Assembly (NCBI RefSeq): GCF_013373065.1
Contig: NZ_JABXIN010000012.1
Span: 114,309 to 178,308 of the forward strand
Source of the DNA: Algoriphagus sp.
Lineage (GTDB): Bacteria; Bacteroidota; Bacteroidia; Cytophagales; Cyclobacteriaceae
DNA length: 64,000 nucleotides
Reading direction: 5' to 3'
The translations under genes were made by a program, and so were the position numbers. The notes under the pieces were generated by a model, which saw only the letters and a list, made by a program, of their open reading frames with translations, was not told where the DNA came from and did no database searches. Shown in pieces: positions 9,649 through 20,372 of this stretch (position 1 is the first letter of the stretch; the number at the start of each line of letters is the position of its first letter).

Positions 9649-12318
9649 TCAATTTTGAGGTTGAAAGACCTCGTGATTTTCATTTCCTCCCGAAATCAGG
9701 TATGCCATCAAATCCTTCAGTTCTTCCTCATTTAGGCGATTAATGAGCCCCGGAAGCATGATGGAAACATCTGAATTTTTGGTAAAGGCGACTGTATTTT
9801 TTGGTACAGTCCGTAGGTTATCAGGCGCAAAAGGATTCTGTGACACATAAAAATTTGCATCATCCTCATTGGTCAGTCGTCCTACGACTGAGCCCCCTTC
9901 TCTCAATTCAAAGACAGTCGCATGATATTGCTCTGAAATCACGGCACTGGGGTGGATGGTGGCTTCCAAAATATCCTTTTTCGAGAAGCGAGTTCCCAAT
10001 TGGGTTAAATCTGGTCCAATGATTCCTCCTTCTCCTTGCATGGTATGGCAAGACTGACAAAGCGTAGCCTGATACATGGCTTTTCCTTTGATAAAATCTC
10101 TGCCTTCAAGTGTATCTACCACGGCGAGCGCCTCGTCAACTGTCCAGCTTCTTCCGGGACCTTCAGGTTGGATACCTGTATTCGCGATATCATTGCCACT
10201 AGCAGTCAATAATTTTCCACCAGAAAGCTCATCATACTTTTCGAAATCTTCTGATGCCACATGAGACAAAGCCATTTTGCGGCTACGATCCAAGAAGCCT
10301 ACATAGCTCCTACCCCCCTTGTAATTGGTAAGAGCATTCTTGATCCAGGCAAAATATTCTTCCCGCATTTCAGGAGTCCAACCTGTCTCAGCTCCTCCCA
10401 AAACGGTGGCAAAATAAGTAGCTTGGGCTGGTGGAACATTCGCTAGCATATTGGCAATATCCAAGCCGTATTGAGGATTTCGGAATACCAGTTCAGCAGA
10501 AGAAGTGAAGGTCTTTTGATAGTCTGAATCGTCTTTGGCTGTTTTCAACAATGCCAAGGTCTTTTCCACTGCATCTGGTGCATTAAGGTGGGTCAAAAGC
10601 ACCGAAAGTGAACGGTTCAAAAGATTGTCATCAGCCGGGAAATTCGGAGAAAGATAAGTTACTAAATCTGATTTAATTGGATTTGCAGCCTCATCAAATC
10701 GATATAAAATCACTTCAATCGTCCGAAGTAAATCCTGCCTTTCTTTTTCCGAAAGTCCAGAATAATCAATGCTCATCAAGGCCTGCAGCATCGGAACAGC
10801 ATCTGCATTTTGACCGTGTCGGGCCAAAGCTAATATTGCCTGGGTTTTCTTCACAGCATTGGGTTCGGTTAATGCTTTTTCCTTCCAAGAATCAATCGGT
10901 TGATGCTCTAAGGCTATCCTTGCTGCATATTGAACAAAACGATCTGTATGATTGAGATTTTCCCAAGCCAGTTCCAGTCCAGCCGGATCTGCCGGACTTT
11001 GATGGTATTTTTCTAAATCACGACGAAGTTTTGCCTCCGCCGGAAGAGCTGATTCTGTTAAAGGTTGGTATGAATCCGGAGATCCTTCATAATAAACGCG
11101 ATACAAATCCGACTCTAGCCTTCTACCTCCTGTCGCAAAATACATTGCACCATCTGGACCAATCGTACCATCAGTCAAGGGTAGCGGGGAACCTGAAAGA
11201 AACTCTTCAGCTGTTGCTTGATAACTTGCACCTAAAGGTGTCAGATGGATAGCGTAGATAATGCCAAAACTCCAATCAAATGCAAACAAGGCTTTTCGGT
11301 AATTGGATGGAAAGTTTGCTTCCGTTCCAAACATCACGTTGGTGGGAGAACCTTGCCCAATATTCAAAACAGCGGGAAGGTTGTCAGGGTAATTGGGAGA
11401 CCACTTGGCATTCCCTGTTCGCCAACCGAATTCCGCCCCACTCGTCACGTGATTGATTCGTGTAGGACGATACCAAGGCATCCCAAAGTCCCATTCCATA
11501 TCCGAATCGTAGGTGAATAGATCTCCCACTTCATTAAATGCAATGTCAAACTCATTTCTGAATCCCGCTGCAATCAATTCCCAATTTTTACCTTCAGGAT
11601 CAATTTGTGCAATCCAGCCTCCCGGTGCTTTTCGGTTATTCGCATGCCCCCTAGGATCCTTAATCAAAGGAAATAAATTGTCTTCATCCCAAACCCTTGG
11701 CAAACGATATTGATCCATTTCCGGCACATCTACATGGTTTCCAGCAGAAAGAACAATATGGGTTCCATCTGGAGATAATTTCAAAGAGTGCGGTCCGTGT
11801 TCTCCGGGTTCTCCTGAGAAAGTTCGTATCTCCGTGACCGTTTCATACTGATCATCCCCATCCAAATCCTGAATCCGGTACAAGCCTGTACTTTTTGAAA
11901 ATCGATCATCCGGATTATGGTTAACCATAACATACAGACTATTGAAAGCATACAATAATCCTTGTGCATAGCCCATACCCACCTGCGGTTCAGCCACATT
12001 TCCAACGATCAATCTTTCCACCTTCGGAGTTACATCTTCAGAACCAATTGTAGGAATTGTCAGTCGATACAAGAATCCGTATTGGTCGGCAGTAATCATT
12101 CTGCCCTTCTCATCAAAGGTCATCGCTACCCAAGATCCCTGCTCATTTTCTCCTGGACTGTACAAGTGCTCTACCCTAAAGCCTTCCGGGATTTTGAGCT
12201 TATCGATTTTAGGATTACCTGTTAATTCTCTTTCGGATCTAGGTTTTTCACAAGAAAACACCAGCAACAAGACGGCTAGAAAAATGGATAAAACAGGGAT
12301 TTGATTACGGGTTATCAT
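9649..12318 (-). CDS. Haem-binding beta-propeller dehydrogenase-like lipoprotein with c-type cytochrome domain
   Basis: 889 residues. The lipoprotein signal ends FSCEK. An NHL/PQQ-glucose-dehydrogenase-like beta-propeller spans roughly residues 35-420 (FRVEHLYSPGENEQG, AAGFRNEFDIAFNEVGDL, DGTIGPDGAMYFATGG). An alpha-helical repeat region comes next and a cytochrome c domain lies at the end, with haem site C754-Q-S-C757-H758 and a likely Met ligand further on. This architecture is known from large putative membrane-bound dehydrogenases common in Planctomycetota and marine Bacteroidota, thought to oxidise sugars or alcohols in the periplasm. It is divergent from a second protein of the same type across 189 bp. 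Confidence 0.85.
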   Translation of the reverse strand: MITRNQIPVLSIFLAVLLLVFSCEKPRSERELTGNPKIDKLKIPEGFRVEHLYSPGENEQGSWVAMTFDEKGRMITADQYGFLYRLTIPTIGSEDVTPKVERLIVGNVAEPQVGMGYAQGLLYAFNSLYVMVNHNPDDRFSKSTGLYRIQDLDGDDQYETVTEIRTFSGEPGEHGPHSLKLSPDGTHIVLSAGNHVDVPEMDQYRLPRVWDEDNLFPLIKDPRGHANNRKAPGGWIAQIDPEGKNWELIAAGFRNEFDIAFNEVGDLFTYDSDMEWDFGMPWYRPTRINHVTSGAEFGWRTGNAKWSPNYPDNLPAVLNIGQGSPTNVMFGTEANFPSNYRKALFAFDWSFGIIYAIHLTPLGASYQATAEEFLSGSPLPLTDGTIGPDGAMYFATGGRRLESDLYRVYYEGSPDSYQPLTESALPAEAKLRRDLEKYHQSPADPAGLELAWENLNHTDRFVQYAARIALEHQPIDSWKEKALTEPNAVKKTQAILALARHGQNADAVPMLQALMSIDYSGLSEKERQDLLRTIEVILYRFDEAANPIKSDLVTYLSPNFPADDNLLNRSLSVLLTHLNAPDAVEKTLALLKTAKDDSDYQKTFTSSAELVFRNPQYGLDIANMLANVPPAQATYFATVLGGAETGWTPEMREEYFAWIKNALTNYKGGRSYVGFLDRSRKMALSHVASEDFEKYDELSGGKLLTASGNDIANTGIQPEGPGRSWTVDEALAVVDTLEGRDFIKGKAMYQATLCQSCHTMQGEGGIIGPDLTQLGTRFSKKDILEATIHPSAVISEQYHATVFELREGGSVVGRLTNEDDANFYVSQNPFAPDNLRTVPKNTVAFTKNSDVSIMLPGLINRLNEEELKDLMAYLISGGNENHEVFQPQN

Positions 12319-12507
12319 GGGTTTTTAAATGGATTTCAACTTGAAATTTAAAAAAAGCAACAGAGATAAGCACCCAAACGATCTACCATTTACAAAAAAG
12401 GTGGTGAAATTTTATTTTGAAAGTCCTTGATTTTGCTCCAGTTGAACCTTAGAAAAATAAAAGCGATATTTCAAATTCTTATCACCAGTCCCAGAAACCT
12501 TGAACCC

Positions 12508-15500
12508 ATGATCAAACGCCTCTCCCTAACTAGCCTAATCCTGAGTTTTCTAATTCTTGCCTCCTGCAAAGAAGAACAGCGACTCCAATTAAAAAAAGAT
12601 GCTCATATCACATTAATTGGGGGAAATCTCGCTTCAAGAATGATGGAATTCGGCTGGTTTGAGACAGAGATGCATCTTCGATATCCTGATAGCACCTTGT
12701 TTATCAGAAATATGGCAGATCCAGGAGACACACCTGGTTTTCGTCCACGTTCTGCCACCAATGATCCCTGGGCTTTCCCTGGCGCGGAGGCTTTTCAAGA
12801 TGAATATGCCACGAATTCAAATTCTGAAGGCTTTTTTGAAAAACCAGATGAATGGCTTACAAGATTGCAGGCAGATGTGGTAGTTGGATTTTTTGGATTC
12901 AGCGAATCGTTTCAAGGAAAAGAAAAACTTGAAACCTTCAAAGATGAATTAGAAGCTTGGGTGATTCATTCCAAAGCTCAAAAATACAATGGGCAAACAG
13001 CTCCTCAATTGGCCTTGGTATCTCCCATTGCCATGGAGGACATCTCTGATATTATAGATGTACCCAGTGGAGAAACTCAAAACGAAAACATCCGACTCTA
13101 CACCAAAGCGATGGAGGAAGTCGCCAAAAAGCATGAGTTGGTTTTTGTGGACGCTTTCTCAGCAAGTCAAAAATGGTATGAATCCACAGCTGAACCCTTA
13201 ACAATCGATGGATCGCAGCTAACCGAAGAAGGGTATCAAAAATTTGCTCAATTGTTAGCAGATGAACTTTTCGGAGAAGTTGATCAAAAAGCTTCGAGTC
13301 AAAAAGAAGCGGTTCATCAGGCCGTTCAAGAGAAAAACTGGATGTGGCATAATGATTACAAAATCCCTAATGGAGTCCATGTTTTTGGAAGACGCTATGA
13401 TCCTTTTGGACCGGATAATTATCCTTATGAATTAGAAAAAATCCGTCAACTCACCGCAAATCGGGACGCTGCCATTTGGGCTGCCGCGCAAGGAGAGGAT
13501 TATGATTTAGCTGCAGCTGATGCCAAAACACGGGAACTTCCAGATGTAGAGACCAACTACAATCCGCAAGCAAATGGGAGTTTGGAATACAAGTATGGAG
13601 AAGAGGCTTTAGCTAGTTTAAGAGTACCGGAAGGATATAAAATCGAACTCTTTGCTTCAGAAGAAGACTTTCCCGATCTGGCCAATCCGGTTCAACTTTC
13701 CTTTGACAACAAGGGACGGCTTTGGGTCGCTACGATGCCCAGCTATCCGCACTACAAGCCTGGAGATCCCAAGCCTTCGGATAAACTCATTATTCTGGAA
13801 GATACTGACAAGGATGGTAAAGCAGATAAGCAGACCATTTTTGCCGATAACCTCCACCTCCCTGTTGGCTTTGAGATCGCTGCAGAGGGAGTGTATGTTT
13901 CCCAGCTTCCTAACTTAGTACTTCTACAGGATAAAGATGGAGATGACCGGGCTGATCAAGAGACCATTTTGCTTTCAGGTTTTGATGACCATGACACCCA
14001 CCATGCAATTTCTGCCTATACCACCGATGAATCCGGAGCTATTTACATGGCAGAAGGGGTCTTTTTGCATACCAATGTAGAAACTTCCTATGGACCTGTA
14101 CGAGCTACAAATGGAGGATTCTACCGCTATGAACCTAAACGACATAAACTGGAACGAGTCAATCAAGTGTCCATTCCAAATCCATGGGGAATTGCCTTCG
14201 ATGACTGGGGACAAAACTTCTATCTAGAAACCTCCGGTCCAAATCTCAACTGGATGCTTCCGGGTTCGGTCTTACCACGCTACGGAAATGCTAATTTCAA
14301 AGGACCCAATTTGGTAGAGCAAGAACAGATGGTCCGTCCGACATCAGGCTTGGAATTCGTTTCCAGCCGTCACTTTCCGGATGAGGTGCAAGGGGATATT
14401 CTATTGAACAATACCATTGGTTTTTTGGGAACCAAGCAGCACCGAATGATGGAAGACACCGTCGGATTCAAAACTGAATTTCGACAGGATTTGGTGAGTT
14501 CTACGGATCGAAATTTCAGACCGGTGGATTTGGAGTTTGCTCCTGATGGTTCCTTATACATTGTGGATTGGCACAATATCCTGATTGGCCACATGCAACA
14601 CAATGCCCGAGATCCACTTCGAGACCATGTCCATGGCCGAATTTATCGGGTCACTTATCCTTCCCGCCCTTTGGTGACACCCGCCAAAATTGATGGTGCA
14701 AGTATTCCTGGATTATTAGAAAACCTAAAACTTCCAGAATACAGAACCCGCTACAGAACCCGAAGAGAATTACGAGGAAGAGATGCAGGCGAGGTATATG
14801 AGGAAGTTGAAAAATGGGTGGCAAATCTTGACCCAAATGATCCAAACTATGATCATCAGCGACTCGAAGCCCTATGGGTAACTTGGGGGATCAACAAGGT
14901 TAATCAAGACTTACTTCGGGAATTATTGAATTCAAAAGATCACCGTGTTAGGGCGGCTTCAGTTCGAGTTTTAAGATATACGGGGCATCAGGTAAAAGAT
15001 CAGACCGAGTTAATGATGAAAGCAGCGACAGATCCGCATGGAAGAGTCCGAATGGAAGTAATCGCAGCTTCTTCGTGGTTACCACAAGAGGACGGAGTAA
15101 AAGTGTTGGCTGAAGTCGAAAAACAACCAAAAGATGCAACTTGGATTCCGAGAACCTTGGAAACGGCTATAGCACATATCAATGGCCTTTCTGTGGAAGA
15201 GAAAAAAGAAGAGGACATTAAATCCAGTCTGACGGGTTCTGATCGGGAATTATTTGTTATAGGTAAAGAAATTTATGCCCGTGATGGATTCTGTGGCACT
15301 TGTCACCAATTGGATGGAAGAGGGCTGACGGCCTCTCAGTTCCCACCACTAAGGGGGACAAATTGGGTGACTGGTAATCAAGAACGATTAATCAAAATTG
15401 TCTTGAAGGGAATTATGGGTGAAATAGAAGTGAATGGCCGCGTATATCCAGGACAGGTTCCAATGACTCCTTACGAAGGCATGCTAAATGATACCGAAAT

Positions 15501-15654
15501 TGCTGCAGTACTTACATATGTGCGTAATTCATTCGGAAATCAGGCTTCACCGATTTCTCCTGAGTTGGTTAAACAAGTACGGGAAGAAGTGAAGGATAAA
15601 AAAGGATTTTGGAGTGCAGAAGAACTGCTAAAAATGCATCCGATGGAAAAATAA
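12508..15654 (+). CDS. SGNH-hydrolase / beta-propeller / cytochrome c fusion lipoprotein
   Basis: 1048 residues from the ATG at 12508. It gives the lipoprotein signal LTSLILSFLILASC; an ATG 27 codons upstream would not. Domains in order: an SGNH/GDSL-like fold from ~30 (ITLIGGNLASRMMEFG, later DGSQLTEEGYQKFAQLLADE), a linker, a beta-propeller from ~370 (VPEGYKIELFASEEDFPDLA, EFAPDGSLYIVDWHN), helical HEAT-like repeats, and cytochrome c with C929-G-T-C932-H933. The combination suggests a periplasmic enzyme that both de-esterifies and oxidises a carbohydrate, but that is inference. The gene 48 bp downstream encodes a metallophosphoesterase. Confidence 0.84.
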   Translation: MIKRLSLTSLILSFLILASCKEEQRLQLKKDAHITLIGGNLASRMMEFGWFETEMHLRYPDSTLFIRNMADPGDTPGFRPRSATNDPWAFPGAEAFQDEYATNSNSEGFFEKPDEWLTRLQADVVVGFFGFSESFQGKEKLETFKDELEAWVIHSKAQKYNGQTAPQLALVSPIAMEDISDIIDVPSGETQNENIRLYTKAMEEVAKKHELVFVDAFSASQKWYESTAEPLTIDGSQLTEEGYQKFAQLLADELFGEVDQKASSQKEAVHQAVQEKNWMWHNDYKIPNGVHVFGRRYDPFGPDNYPYELEKIRQLTANRDAAIWAAAQGEDYDLAAADAKTRELPDVETNYNPQANGSLEYKYGEEALASLRVPEGYKIELFASEEDFPDLANPVQLSFDNKGRLWVATMPSYPHYKPGDPKPSDKLIILEDTDKDGKADKQTIFADNLHLPVGFEIAAEGVYVSQLPNLVLLQDKDGDDRADQETILLSGFDDHDTHHAISAYTTDESGAIYMAEGVFLHTNVETSYGPVRATNGGFYRYEPKRHKLERVNQVSIPNPWGIAFDDWGQNFYLETSGPNLNWMLPGSVLPRYGNANFKGPNLVEQEQMVRPTSGLEFVSSRHFPDEVQGDILLNNTIGFLGTKQHRMMEDTVGFKTEFRQDLVSSTDRNFRPVDLEFAPDGSLYIVDWHNILIGHMQHNARDPLRDHVHGRIYRVTYPSRPLVTPAKIDGASIPGLLENLKLPEYRTRYRTRRELRGRDAGEVYEEVEKWVANLDPNDPNYDHQRLEALWVTWGINKVNQDLLRELLNSKDHRVRAASVRVLRYTGHQVKDQTELMMKAATDPHGRVRMEVIAASSWLPQEDGVKVLAEVEKQPKDATWIPRTLETAIAHINGLSVEEKKEEDIKSSLTGSDRELFVIGKEIYARDGFCGTCHQLDGRGLTASQFPPLRGTNWVTGNQERLIKIVLKGIMGEIEVNGRVYPGQVPMTPYEGMLNDTEIAAVLTYVRNSFGNQASPISPELVKQVREEVKDKKGFWSAEELLKMHPMEK

Positions 15655-15702
15655 AAGGTACTTTATTTTAAAACCTAAACCAATCCCTAACTATTTGCTC
15701 TG

Positions 15703-16923
15703 ATGATCCTTCGCATTCTTTTCTTCTTGGCTTTCCTTTTCTTGATTGACTGGTACTCCTTCCAGGCTTTCAAGGCTTCATTTCCTGCTAATTTCTGGGT
15801 CAAGCTAATTTTCTGGATATTTTCCATTACGGTTTACCTCTTTATCACTTACTCCATCTTGACTTTCAATAATAGAGGGGTGAGCAATCCCAGCTTTGGG
15901 AGAATGGCCTCTCTGCTCATACTTTCATTGATCCCAAAACTGATAATTCTAACTTTTCTTTTTGGGGAGGACATCCTCCGTTTTTCAACAGGAATATTTC
16001 AATCCTTTTCGGGAAACCGGGAAGGAGATTTTTTGCCTGACCGGCGAAAATTCATCAGTCAAACAGCCTTGCTTCTTTCGGCTATTCCTTTTGTAGGAAT
16101 TCTCCATGGCGTTTTGATAGGGAAATACCGCTACCGAGTGGTTAAACACACCTTGGAATTCGATGATCTCCCTGAGGAATTCGACGGTTTTACGATCACC
16201 CAAATTTCGGACATTCACTCTGGAAGTTTTGATGATAAAAAGAAACTTGAATACGGAGTTGACCTGATTAACCAACAAGGCTCGGATGTGATTCTCTTTA
16301 CCGGAGACTTGGTCAACAACCGGTCTGAGGAAATGGAACCCTGGATCGAAACCTTCAAAAAGCTCCATGCCCCGATGGGCAAATTTTCCATCTTGGGAAA
16401 TCATGACTATGGAGACTACATGGCTTGGCCGAGTCAGGAGGCAAAAGCAGCAAACATGCAACGCCTTTTCCAAATACAGGAAGAACTGGGGTTCAAGCTT
16501 CTCCGAAATGAAAATATTCAACTCCAAAAAGGGAATTCAAGCATTGACCTGATTGGAGTGGAAAATTGGGGAAAAGGATTTGCCCAATATGGTGATTTGG
16601 CGAAAGCTGCAGCCAAACTTTCCCGAGAGAGCTTCAAAATTCTGATGAGTCACGATCCTTCCCATTTTGACGAGGAAGTAAAGTCTTTTGCTCACCATAT
16701 TCACCTCACCCTTAGCGGACATACCCATGGGATGCAGTTTGGGATAGAAATCCCTGGATTCATCAAATGGAGCCCTGCCTCACTACGCTACCCCAAATGG
16801 GCAGGATTATACGAAGAGCTTGGCCGCTACCTTCATGTCAACCGTGGCTTCGGATTTTTAGCATTTCCGGGAAGAGTCGGTATTTGGCCTGAAATTACGG
16901 TGCTGAGGTTGAAGAGGAAATAA
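15703..16923 (+). CDS. Membrane-anchored metallophosphoesterase
   Basis: 406 residues. About three or four hydrophobic helices occupy the first ~140 residues. A calcineurin-like phosphoesterase domain follows with all metal-binding blocks: ISDIHSG, FTGDLVNN, ILGNHDYGDY, MSHDPSHFDE and SGHTHGMQFG. This is the YkuE/YaeI-type layout; such proteins hydrolyse phosphodiesters or pyrophosphates at the membrane (lipid A or UDP-sugar intermediates in characterised cases). It lies 48 bp after the large fusion gene and may share its transcript. It abuts the following minus-strand gene with no spacer. Confidence 0.92.
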   Translation: MILRILFFLAFLFLIDWYSFQAFKASFPANFWVKLIFWIFSITVYLFITYSILTFNNRGVSNPSFGRMASLLILSLIPKLIILTFLFGEDILRFSTGIFQSFSGNREGDFLPDRRKFISQTALLLSAIPFVGILHGVLIGKYRYRVVKHTLEFDDLPEEFDGFTITQISDIHSGSFDDKKKLEYGVDLINQQGSDVILFTGDLVNNRSEEMEPWIETFKKLHAPMGKFSILGNHDYGDYMAWPSQEAKAANMQRLFQIQEELGFKLLRNENIQLQKGNSSIDLIGVENWGKGFAQYGDLAKAAAKLSRESFKILMSHDPSHFDEEVKSFAHHIHLTLSGHTHGMQFGIEIPGFIKWSPASLRYPKWAGLYEELGRYLHVNRGFGFLAFPGRVGIWPEITVLRLKRK

Positions 16924-17121
16924 CTATTTATTATTCTTTCTAAATCCTGTTTTTAGGAGTATACCTTGTGAGAAAACCAATAAGACCATTGCAATTGCAG
17001 TGAAGTTAGGGACACTTTTTGCCTCATTAAGCCAAAGACCGCTATACCAAATGGAAACACCTCCTTTTACCAAAGCAACGAGAATTATAAAAAGATGAAA
17101 ATAAAATCGGGGTTTGCCCAT
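16924..17121 (-). CDS. Small two-helix membrane protein, unknown
   Basis: 65 residues with two clear hydrophobic helices (FHLFIILVALVKGGVSIWY and FTAIAMVLLVFSQGILL) separated by a short polar loop, and a basic C-terminus. I do not recognise the family. It starts with ATG at 17121 and its stop directly abuts the stop of the phosphoesterase gene. The membrane-protein composition and independent position argue that it is real, but short ORFs of this kind can arise by chance. Confidence 0.5.
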   Translation of the reverse strand: MGKPRFYFHLFIILVALVKGGVSIWYSGLWLNEAKSVPNFTAIAMVLLVFSQGILLKTGFRKNNK

Positions 17122-17171
17122 TGATTAAAAATTATTTATGAACTAATAAAGCACAATACACACTAAAAAAA

Positions 17172-17205
17172 CAACCCCCTCGAGAATTTCTTCTCGAGGG
17201 GGTTG
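17172..17205 (-). terminator. Strong intrinsic terminator of ettA
   Basis: A perfect 15-bp stem (17172-17186 pairs with 17191-17205) around a 4-nt loop is followed, read on the minus strand, by a run of seven T. It sits 30 bp after the ettA stop. Confidence 0.9.
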
Positions 17206-17235
17206 CTTTCAGACTTTACTATTCAGCTTTCTGAA

Positions 17236-18915
17236 TTATTTCAAATTTTTATAGCGGATTCTTTTTGGCGTCACATCGCCCAACCGCTTCTTCTTGTTTT
17301 CCTCGTAATCGGTGAAGTTACCTTCAAACCAATATACTTGGGAATCACCTTCGAAAGCTAAGATGTGGGTACAGATACGATCCAGGAACCATCGGTCGTG
17401 GGAGATGATCACCGCACAGCCACCGAAATTTTCCAAAGCCTCTTCCAATGCTCGAAGTGTATTTACATCCAAATCGTTGGTAGGTTCGTCCAAAAGCAAG
17501 AGGTTTCCTCCTTCTTTCAAGGTCAAGGCCAAATGCACGCGGTTCCTTTCCCCTCCGGAAAGGACACCCACTTTTTTCTCTTGGTCTGATCCTGCAAAGT
17601 TGAACTTGGAAACATAAGCCCGGGAATTCACTTCCTTATTGCCCAGTTTCATCAATTCATTTCCTTCTGATATGGTCTGATAAACCGTTTTATTCGGATC
17701 CAAATGATCATGCTCCTGATCCACATAAGCAAGCTTCACCGTCTCACCCACTTCAAAATGACCAGAATCCGGTTTTTCCTGCCCTGTAATTAACTTGAAA
17801 AGGGTGGTTTTACCAGCACCATTGGGGCCGATAATTCCGACGATACCACCTTGTGGGAGCGAAAAGCTCAAATCTTCAAACAACAACTTATCGCCGTAGG
17901 CCTTCGAAACATGGTTGGCCTCTATCACCTTCGCACCTAAACGGGGACCCGGTGGAATGAAGAGTTCCAGTTTTGCTTCTTTTTCTTTTGCCTCTTCCCC
18001 TACCAATTTATCATAGGCATTCAAACGCGCCTTTCCTTTGGATTGTCGAGCCTTTGGAGACATGCGTATCCACTCCAATTCTCGCTCCAAGGTCTTCTGA
18101 CGCTTGGATTCGGTCTTTTCTTCCTGCTTCAGTCGTTGCTGCTTTTGATCCAACCAAGAGGAATAATTTCCTTTCCAAGGAATACCCTCTCCCCGATCCA
18201 ATTCCAGAATCCATCCTGCCACATTATCCAAGAAATAGCGATCGTGAGTCACCGCGATAACCGTTCCTTTATACTGTTGTAAATGTTGCTCAAGCCAAAG
18301 TACAGACTCCGCATCCAAGTGGTTGGTAGGTTCGTCCAATAGCAAGACGTCCGGTTCTTGAAGCAATAACCGACAAAGGGCAACTCTTCGTTTTTCACCC
18401 CCAGAAAGATTTCCAACGATGGCGTCACTTGGTGGAAGTCTCAAGGCATCCATCGCCTTATCCAACATCACATCCAGTTCCCATGCATTGGCTGCATCGA
18501 GTTTTTCCTGCACCTCACCTTGTCGCTCAATCAATTTATTCATCGCATCCGGATCATCCATCAAGGCCGGATCCATGAATTTTTCGTTGATTTCTTCAAA
18601 CTCTTTTAGCAGATTAACTGTGTCAGCCACAGCTTCTTCGACCACTTCTTTCACCGTCTTGTTGGGATCAAGCTGGGGTTCTTGCTCCAACATTCCTACG
18701 GTATAACCCGGTGAGAAAACGACTTCTCCTTGATATTCCTTGTCTACTCCTGCAATGATCCGAAGGAGCGAGGATTTACCGGAACCATTAAGACCCAAAA
18801 CACCAATTTTGGCTCCGTAGAAAAATGAGAGGTAGATATCTTTTAGTACTTTTTTCTGTGGCGGGTAAATTTTGGATACCCCGGCCATGGAAAAGATGAT
18901 TTTTTCTGCACTCAT
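17236..18915 (-). CDS. ettA: Energy-dependent translational throttle protein EttA (ABC-F)
   Basis: 559 residues, standard for EttA. Two ABC domains without membrane helices: Walker A at residues 41-48 (GLNGSGKS), signature [16 protein letters not shown], then a charged ABC-F linker (~240-320), second Walker [10 protein letters not shown] and signature [10 protein letters not shown]. EttA binds the ribosomal E site and gates the first steps of elongation according to the ATP/ADP ratio. Single-gene unit, divergent from a DUF349 gene over 132 bp, with its own strong terminator. Confidence 0.95.
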   Translation of the reverse strand: MSAEKIIFSMAGVSKIYPPQKKVLKDIYLSFFYGAKIGVLGLNGSGKSSLLRIIAGVDKEYQGEVVFSPGYTVGMLEQEPQLDPNKTVKEVVEEAVADTVNLLKEFEEINEKFMDPALMDDPDAMNKLIERQGEVQEKLDAANAWELDVMLDKAMDALRLPPSDAIVGNLSGGEKRRVALCRLLLQEPDVLLLDEPTNHLDAESVLWLEQHLQQYKGTVIAVTHDRYFLDNVAGWILELDRGEGIPWKGNYSSWLDQKQQRLKQEEKTESKRQKTLERELEWIRMSPKARQSKGKARLNAYDKLVGEEAKEKEAKLELFIPPGPRLGAKVIEANHVSKAYGDKLLFEDLSFSLPQGGIVGIIGPNGAGKTTLFKLITGQEKPDSGHFEVGETVKLAYVDQEHDHLDPNKTVYQTISEGNELMKLGNKEVNSRAYVSKFNFAGSDQEKKVGVLSGGERNRVHLALTLKEGGNLLLLDEPTNDLDVNTLRALEEALENFGGCAVIISHDRWFLDRICTHILAFEGDSQVYWFEGNFTDYEENKKKRLGDVTPKRIRYKNLK

Positions 18916-19047
18916 GCGATGAATTTTTCCTGGAAATTTGCGTTAAAAAGCAAAGATGCAAAAAAAGCCCTTTCTTAGGATAAGTGCTTTTGAATTAATT
19001 AATTTGCGGAAAATTGAAAACGACCACCTATAACCTACTGTAGTGCG

Positions 19048-20295
19048 ATGGACCATCCATATGGATACATTAAGGATAATAAAGTTTTTCTAAAGGGGTT
19101 TTTAGGAAAACCTGACCGGGAAATCGGCGAAGTGAAGGAAGATGAAGCTTCTACCATCGCTTATTTTGAAGACCGCTTTGCCCAAATCAAGGAGAAAGTT
19201 GAAAAACTGAAACAAGACATTCAGGAGAATCAAAACAAAGGTTCTTTCCTGATGAAACTGATCCACCTTCGAGATTCTTTGTATGAATCGGACGCGCTTG
19301 GTGATTTTGTGCCTTTGATTGAAGAACTCAATCAGCAGGAAAACTACCTAAACGAAATCATCCAAAGTAACCGGGCCAAAAACTTGGAAATCAAAAAAGC
19401 GTTGATTCAGGAAGCCGAAGCCAAAAAAGACGATACAGACTGGAAAGAAACCACAGAGTTTTATAAAGATCTCAAAATGCGCTGGATCAAAACCGGACCA
19501 GTTGAAAAAGAAATCCAGGAGGAAATCGAGGCCCAGTTTAACGACGCCGTCCAGCATTTCTTCGAAAATCGTAGACATTACTTTGAAGGAATGGCCCTTC
19601 AGGCGGAAGAAAATATAAAGGTTTATGAAGCCTTGGTTGTACAAGCCCGAGAGGCACATGATCTTCCTGATGCTAAGATGGCCTTTGAAATCAGCAAGAG
19701 AATTCAAAAGGAGTGGAAAGCAGCCGGAAAAGTACCTGCCGAAAAACGACAACCGCTTTGGGATGAATTTTCCCGCTTAAACAACCGAATCTTTTCCCGT
19801 TACAAGCGCACCTTGAATACAGGTCCGCAAATGCATCCTCGGGAAGTCATGAAAAAGGTGGAAACTTTGACGGAGGAAATCAAAAAACTGGCAGCTAAGG
19901 AAACCAGCCCAGAACTAATCCAACGAGCTAAAGAAATCCAACAAGAATGGCGAAAACTCCCTCCTCGGAAGCCGAAAGACGCCAATCTTTTGGCGCGTTC
20001 TTTTCAGTTCTTCTCTGATATAGTTTTTGAAAAAGCTTTCTTGGATAAATTAATCCATAATAAATACACTGATTTTGACAGCAAATCCCCTCAGGAGCAA
20101 CTTCAAATTCGAACAGCGCTATTGAGAGATTTACTTCACCGAGATCAGACTGAATATGAGACCGCCCAAGACAACTCAGGGAACTTCCGAGTTCAAACCG
20201 GAGACTTTGAAATCATGATGAAGAAAAAATTATTTGGGCTTAAGCGAAAAGTAGATGTAAAAAATCACATCTTAAAGCAACTTTCTCAGAAATAA
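19048..20295 (+). CDS. DUF349 repeat protein
   Basis: 415 residues, highly charged and almost entirely helical. At least two to three DUF349 units are visible, each with the W-K-x-x-g-x-x-p-x-x-k motif (LKMRWIKTGPVEKEIQEEIE, IQKEWKAAGKVPAEKRQPLW, IQQEWRKLPPRKPKDANLLA). No catalytic motif, signal peptide or membrane helix. The function is not established for the family; the fold suggests a scaffold or a nucleic-acid or ribosome-associated protein. It precedes a small DUF2795 gene by 77 bp. Confidence 0.9.
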   Translation: MDHPYGYIKDNKVFLKGFLGKPDREIGEVKEDEASTIAYFEDRFAQIKEKVEKLKQDIQENQNKGSFLMKLIHLRDSLYESDALGDFVPLIEELNQQENYLNEIIQSNRAKNLEIKKALIQEAEAKKDDTDWKETTEFYKDLKMRWIKTGPVEKEIQEEIEAQFNDAVQHFFENRRHYFEGMALQAEENIKVYEALVVQAREAHDLPDAKMAFEISKRIQKEWKAAGKVPAEKRQPLWDEFSRLNNRIFSRYKRTLNTGPQMHPREVMKKVETLTEEIKKLAAKETSPELIQRAKEIQQEWRKLPPRKPKDANLLARSFQFFSDIVFEKAFLDKLIHNKYTDFDSKSPQEQLQIRTALLRDLLHRDQTEYETAQDNSGNFRVQTGDFEIMMKKKLFGLKRKVDVKNHILKQLSQK

Positions 20296-20327
20296 TGAGT
20301 ACAAGCATACATATTTGAAAAAAAAGA

Positions 20328-20335
20328 TAATTTTG
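20328..20335 (+). promoter_or_regulatory. Bacteroidota-type -7 element for the DUF2795 gene
   Basis: TAATTTTG matches the Bacteroidota -7 consensus TAnnTTTG and lies 37 bp before the start of the DUF2795 gene. No well-placed -33 TTTG was found, so this is a partial match only. Confidence 0.45.
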
Positions 20336-20372
20336 CACCCTTTATAATCCGGAACACTTTAAATCGAATACT

